Assembly: GCF_023078275.1 (NCBI RefSeq)
Contig: NC_062982.1
Span: 6,832,501-6,896,500 of the forward strand
DNA: 64,000 bases
From: Leguminivora glycinivorella
Lineage: Eukaryota > Arthropoda > Insecta > Lepidoptera > Tortricidae
Direction of reading: 5' to 3'
The notes under the pieces are model-generated. The model had not been told where the DNA came from. It saw only the letters and a list, made by a program, of their open reading frames with translations, and did not search any database. Positions 25,101-31,100 of this stretch are shown here, one piece after another (within the stretch, counting starts at the first letter, position 1; every line of letters begins with the position of its first letter). Both the position numbers and the translations under genes were made by a program.

Positions 25101-28100
25101 TGTTTCGTCATCGCCCAAATCAATTGTTTAGTTATAATACTTTTATTCTTTGTAATGTTTTTTTTTTTATTATTTAATTTCATGACGCATTGGATTTATC
25201 TGTAATGTCATTGAAATATGTTTTCAAATAAATAAAAAAAATAAAATATATATCGTTGTCTGAGTACCCACAACACAAGCCTTCTTGAGCTTACCGTGGT
25301 CCTCAGTCAATCTGTGTAAAAATGTCCTATAATATTTATTTTTTTATTTTTATTTTTAGAAACAGTAAATTACCTAAATGACGCTTATTTGTCCTGTTTC
25401 TAGACAGGAAATTTATGATGGTGCCGAATCCTATTTACGTCTCTAGACAAACTAATGGCAAAATAAAAAAAAAAAAACTATTTCAGGCTGAGCAAAAAGT
25501 GAAGCAACGGATCTTATCCTGTCTCGGCACGGAGCAGATGTTCCGATTACTGAGCGACGCGGACACGCGAGTTATAATGAAAACGTTGGGTTTGCTCCGA
25601 AACTTGTTGTCCACGAGGCAACACATTGACGCTATTATGAGCGAGTACTCGTCACAAGTTATGCAGGTAACTATATCTCACTTGTTTTATTAGAAATCGG
25701 CGACGAAATAAGATCTATCATTCTATCTCCGGTATTCCTACGTTTAGAATATTCTGAAGTAGTAAGTTACTTTGGTATTGGAACCGAATAGTTGTTCCGA
25801 TTACTAAGCGACGCGGACACGCGAGTTATAGTGAATAAGCTGGGCTTATTTCGGAACTTGGCCACGAGGCAACACATTGACGCTATTATGAGCGAGTACT
25901 CTCGCAAGTTATGCAGGTAACTATATCTCACTTGTTCTATTCATAATGCATCTTTTAATTTAATATTCGAAATTGTATTTAGACTGAAATTGTATTAATC
26001 TTAATTTAATTGCTGTTAAATAATTGACGAACGTGAAATATTTATAATATTATTAATAAAATGTCTATGTCTAACCTATCCACAAAATTAAAATTTTGAA
26101 AAAACTCTTACATAGTGTATTACATTTTTAGATTTCTAGATTTTCTTTTTCTTTTCTTTTGTTTCCAATGCACCGCCTACACTCTTCTTTGTTTTGCCTT
26201 AAGGTTGACTGGTAGAGAATGCCTCATGGCAGCCATGGCATTAAGTTCGCCTTTTGTACATTAAGTTTGTCTTTTGTGCAATAAAGTTTAAATAAATAAA
26301 TAGTGGGCCGATTTCCATCAAACATGGCTAAGAGCACTCCCGACTAATGCAGCTTTCAAACAAAAAAAAATCGATTCACCCGTTTGGGAGCTACGATGCC
26401 ACAGACAGACACACACACAGACAGACAGACACGTCAAACACTTATAACACCCCGTCGTTGGAAGATAAAAACCAGCAACGAAATAAGATCCATCTCCGGT
26501 ATTTTTCAAAAATAACTATTATGATCTGGACTGAAAAACCTATTGTGGCGATATCTGTAAAATACTTTGATTTGTCACATTGGTAGATTTAACCCCTTTG
26601 AAAGGTGACAGACAATATGTGATATTTATTTCTCTTTCAGGCGGTAATAGTAGTACTGGAAGGTTCTTACCCCGCCGAAGTGAAGGAGCAAGCGCTGTGT
26701 ATACTCGGCAATATCGGAGACGGCGAGAAGGCCAAAGATCTAATTATGGCCAACGAGGATGTACTGAGGAAGCTGGTTGACTACCTGGTAAGTAAATGCA
26801 TCAGTAGAATTGTGTATTGGGTTTAATAGGAGCGTTTGCTTGCAGCTACATTTTTACAGACGGGAGACATTTGTTCAGTACACGAGAACGCGCGATAGAC
26901 GATAAAATAGCAGGCCGTCCCTATCGCACTATTTGTAAGTGCGATAGGGACGGCCTGATATTTTATCGTCTATCGCGCGACCATGCTTCCCGTGCAGTAC
27001 TCGAGACTCAAATAAAACCGAATATGTACCGAAGTCATTAATGTATCCATACTGATATTATAAATGGGCGTAGTTGCGCAGAAACGTTCCAATCCACATG
27101 AAATTGTCATTAAGTTTTAGACCTTGTATGAAAAACAAAAGTCTTTCATTTCAATGACAATTACAGATGGATTGGAACGTTTCTGCGTAACTACGTCCAA
27201 ATGGGAAAGTGTGTGTCTGTTTGTTTGTCCGTCTTTCACGGCAAAACGGAGCGACGAATCGACGTGATTTTTGAAGTGGAGATAGTTAAAGGGATGGAGA
27301 GTGACATAGGGGTGGAAGTTTGTATGGAGCATTCAGTAAATTTCGAATTTAACGCGAGTGAAGCCGCGGGCAAAAGCTAGTTGTCCATAAAAATAATGTT
27401 TTTATTCAATCTTTTCATCCAAAGGTGCATTCTTGACCGATCATCATCATAAATTTAAGAGCTGGGCTCTTGTCGGTGAAGCAATCTCCAGCTATGTCTT
27501 TCCCGGGCTTTTTCTTTGACAGCCTGATACGACACGACATTCACTTTTTCTTTCACTTGGTCCATGTATGCCCTCTTTTTTTTTTTGAGAATTAAACATT
27601 TTTATTGGTAACTTGTAAAAATAAACACAGTTCATTAAAACATATAAAAACACTTAAATTAAAATCTTACAAATAAAATAAAACTAAATTATAACTAAAT
27701 CACTACTTAAAAATAAGCTTATAATAAATAATACTAAAGAAATAATTAGAAAATAATAATAAAAATAAAAGAACCCAATTATAAAACTCTTTGGCTTTCC
27801 CCTCTTCCTTCTACTTTCCCTTCTATGATGATCTTGACGAATTCGTCGTGTCGTAACAGGTGTCCCAACATATTTCCTTTTCTGCATTCAACAGTTCTTA
27901 AATTAAAATACACCCTTTTTCTTTCACTCTGTTTAAGACTTCCTCGCAATTATAACTAATATGTAATTTAAAGTGTTATGTATTCACGCACGTATGCACG
28001 CCCTCACACGTAATACACACACGCGTTCTTAGCGATAAATGATTATGAACCATTTGAAGAGTCAGGTCTACACAGATCGAGGCTTATCGCGATGTGCACG

Positions 28101-31100
28101 CGCGGCAAATACCTAACGGCCCGGCCACGACATTGGTCTAAGCGCGACAGCGGTGAGCGGCAGCCATACCGATACATTATACAAAAGTTCCATTACATTC
28201 AATAAATTCCCACTATAGTAACATTTGTCCAATAACCAGCCTGTCAGTTTACGCTTAAAGAGAGGACCTCGCAGTAGTCTTATCTCTTAATTTATATAAA
28301 TTCTAATAACCGTCTGTATAGGCTACTAGACTCATATCTAATTTGGCACAATAAATGATTGTCTTCTGTAATATTTGACATAAGAAACCAATATTTAATG
28401 ATTTTGTGTATTAAATGTGTACGATGACTACGTATTTTTAATTAAAAAATGTGAGTTTTTTTTTAATTTTGGCCACCGAAAACGCTGTCGGCCGTGTAGT
28501 GATGTCATAGAATTCATGTCAAATCAGTCACTGACATAATGACCTTTATGCCTCGTACTTAAAATGTCAGAAAGTGTTGTTTTCGCACTGAATGACTTCA
28601 TTCACATAAAATATATAGATGACATGGCTGATGTTGTTTTTGCCTGATTACGTAAAAGTATTATTTAAAAATATTTTTTGCGGTTCATAAGTCATAATAC
28701 ATAAGTATGTTTCGTGTTACTATCATTATATATGAAATGTAATGTATGGTTTAAAGCAATAAATAAATAAATAAAAAAAAAATATATATAGTGATATTTT
28801 TATTCGGTTAATTGGACAGTAGTCAAGTAGCCTATTAGCTTTCTGGACATTGCCTCGCTTTGCGCGAAGCTGACCTGCGTATGTTTCCCAGGCGCACCCG
28901 GAGAGCAAGCTTCAAGAAGCGGCCCTATTCGTGGCCGGCAACCTGGTGTGGCGCGGGGAAGCTGGCGCGGCCGCTCGGCAAGCGCGCCTGGCGTCGCTCG
29001 GCGTGCTGCGAGCGCTGCAACTTCTGCGCGCGCGCCGCGACCACCAGCTGCACGACAAGTTAGTATACTCTGTCAAAAAAGTCTGTCAGTAAATAAGAAC
29101 AAAGAAAACTATAGGTATTAGGGTGTCCCTTATTTTACGATTTACAGAAATTAGTAACGCATACCCCCTAAATGGGTTCGTTTTACCCCAACACATCCTC
29201 AAAATAAATTTCAGCTCATCCCTATAACTGGAACCCGTGCCGACTTTCATGCAATTTCCCATACATTGTATGAAAATCAAAGACCTTTACAGGGGACAGC
29301 TCAATCACATTTTTTGCCATACGAAATTAAACCTTATTACTGAAACAGAAAGTCGATCGTATCAGACTAGCGAAAACGGTCCACATGAGAGGGCATTGTT
29401 TGGGCTGGTGTCCCTCTCGCACGTGTTGCCAGTGTTAATGAGGTTCCCATATTAGTAGTATTTTTATCTGTATATTACCTGACTTTATAACTTCTTATTT
29501 TATTTTAATGTTATATTCAAACTAGGGTTTCGATATATTTCAAAAAATTTGAAAATAATTATAATGTAATTATTTTGATGCCAGTAAATCAAAGATTTGT
29601 ATAATTAAAAAATACTTTCAATTGGGTGTTAGTAGATTTAGTAGTAACTTTGAAAATTGACTGGTATCCCCAATTTATGACAGTGATGACGTCACTGAAT
29701 AATGTTGACATTGTCAGCAAGTGCGAGAGGGACACCAGCCCAAACAATTACCTCTCATGTGGACACACTTTTTGATCTAACTAAACAATCTAGTTTAATA
29801 ATTCTAAATCTATGATGAAAATCCAAAAAATAAATTTTTAATTTTCATATTTTTTTTGACATTTACCGAGTATAGTACTGCCGTATAAACAATATTTCAC
29901 ATAAACATCTCGATGCGAACAAAAAAACAATGCGAAATAAATAAAAATATCAACTTAGTGTCTTAAGCAAATTTCTCCATAGTAATTTGTATGGGAACTT
30001 CAGGTGCAAGTCGGCACGGGTTCCTCTTACAGGAATGAACTGAAATTTTTTATCATGGTATTTTGGGGTAATATGATCATATTAAGAGGGTATGCGTTGT
30101 TAATTTTTCGAAAGATTAAAATAAGGGACACCCTAATAGGTATCCTTTTCTCTAGCACCCTAAAGAAAAGGATGCATATAGTTTTCTTTGTTCTTATTTA
30201 CTGACAGACTTGTTTGACAGAGTATATCGTCACTACTTTTAAAAAAACTTGTATCTTCGTCTGTCAATGATAAGAAAATTGTAGTAAGTATGTATGGAAT
30301 GCATAAAGACTTACTGCGTTTTAACTTTGAGGAACAGCGTGAGATACGAGATTTTTTAAAAGTAGTGACGATATTTACAATTATCACACGACCTTTTTTT
30401 AACGAGGCGATATGCCTTACGCATACCGTCCCAGGCGCAGGGACTGACCTGGGATGGTTATGTGGGACGGCCATATAGACTAATGAGATCCACGGTTTAC
30501 CCACTAAAACCCCTCGATTGCCACCTCTGGGCTGTAGGACGAGATCACAAGCACGTTTCGGCACTCCTCTGTAACAAATACCGACCGATCTAGCCGAAGT
30601 GACAATCGTTGACGTTACGTGGCGACCGAAACACATTGGCTATGACGCTCCTATAAGGAGTTGTTAGGGTCCTACTGGGACTTATAAATTATAACGCGGA
30701 CTGTATCAACATAGGCTGGTTTATTCCGCCTTAATTACAACTTAAAATCCCGGCCAAACAGTTATAAAATTAAATATTCGTCCGTTGCCGGTAAGGTAGG
30801 TTGGCGGTGAGCGTCCGTGCCGCGCGCTGCTCGCGGGCCCCGCCGCCCGCGCGTCTCCCGTGCGTATGTCGAGTACTCCACTTGCTGCCCGGGTTGAAGT
30901 AGTAGAGAAGACTTCAAGAATCTGGAAGGGGACACTATTTGAAGGGCATACAATAACAATGACCGATACCTACGATACGCTACGAAGCGTAAACGGTTGT
31001 AACGTTGGCTAATTACCCAGAGATAACACAATTAATATACCGTTTACCGGGATGAATGGGGATGCCAAGGGTGTTACACATAACTTGTTATATTCCATTG

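Larger units (their letters stand above)
23851..25245 (+). mobile_element. ORF1-only retroposon-like insertion
   Basis: About 1.4 kb inserted in the AT-rich middle of a SINE. It has a short GC-rich leader with a GCGCGGCTACAGCCGCGC hairpin at 23931-23948, one ORF1-like coding region (23963-25131, one frameshift), a 110-bp 3' UTR with AATAAA and an A-rich end. No reverse transcriptase or endonuclease is present, and the ORF is not followed by any ORF2 remnant. This is the layout of a half-LINE: mobilised in trans, by inference. Confidence 0.7.
23699..25345 (+). mobile_element. tRNA-derived SINE, tail type B, split by a 1.4-kb insertion
   Basis: Head 23699-23775 has a pol III A-box-like TGGCGCAGTCGGTAG and B-box GGTTCGAATCC. 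The body runs to about 23850. The tail (CGTTGTCTGAGTACCCACAA, CCTTCTTGAGCTTACCGTGG) resumes at about 25247. The continuous copy at 31395-31655 shows the two parts belong together. Confidence 0.85.
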
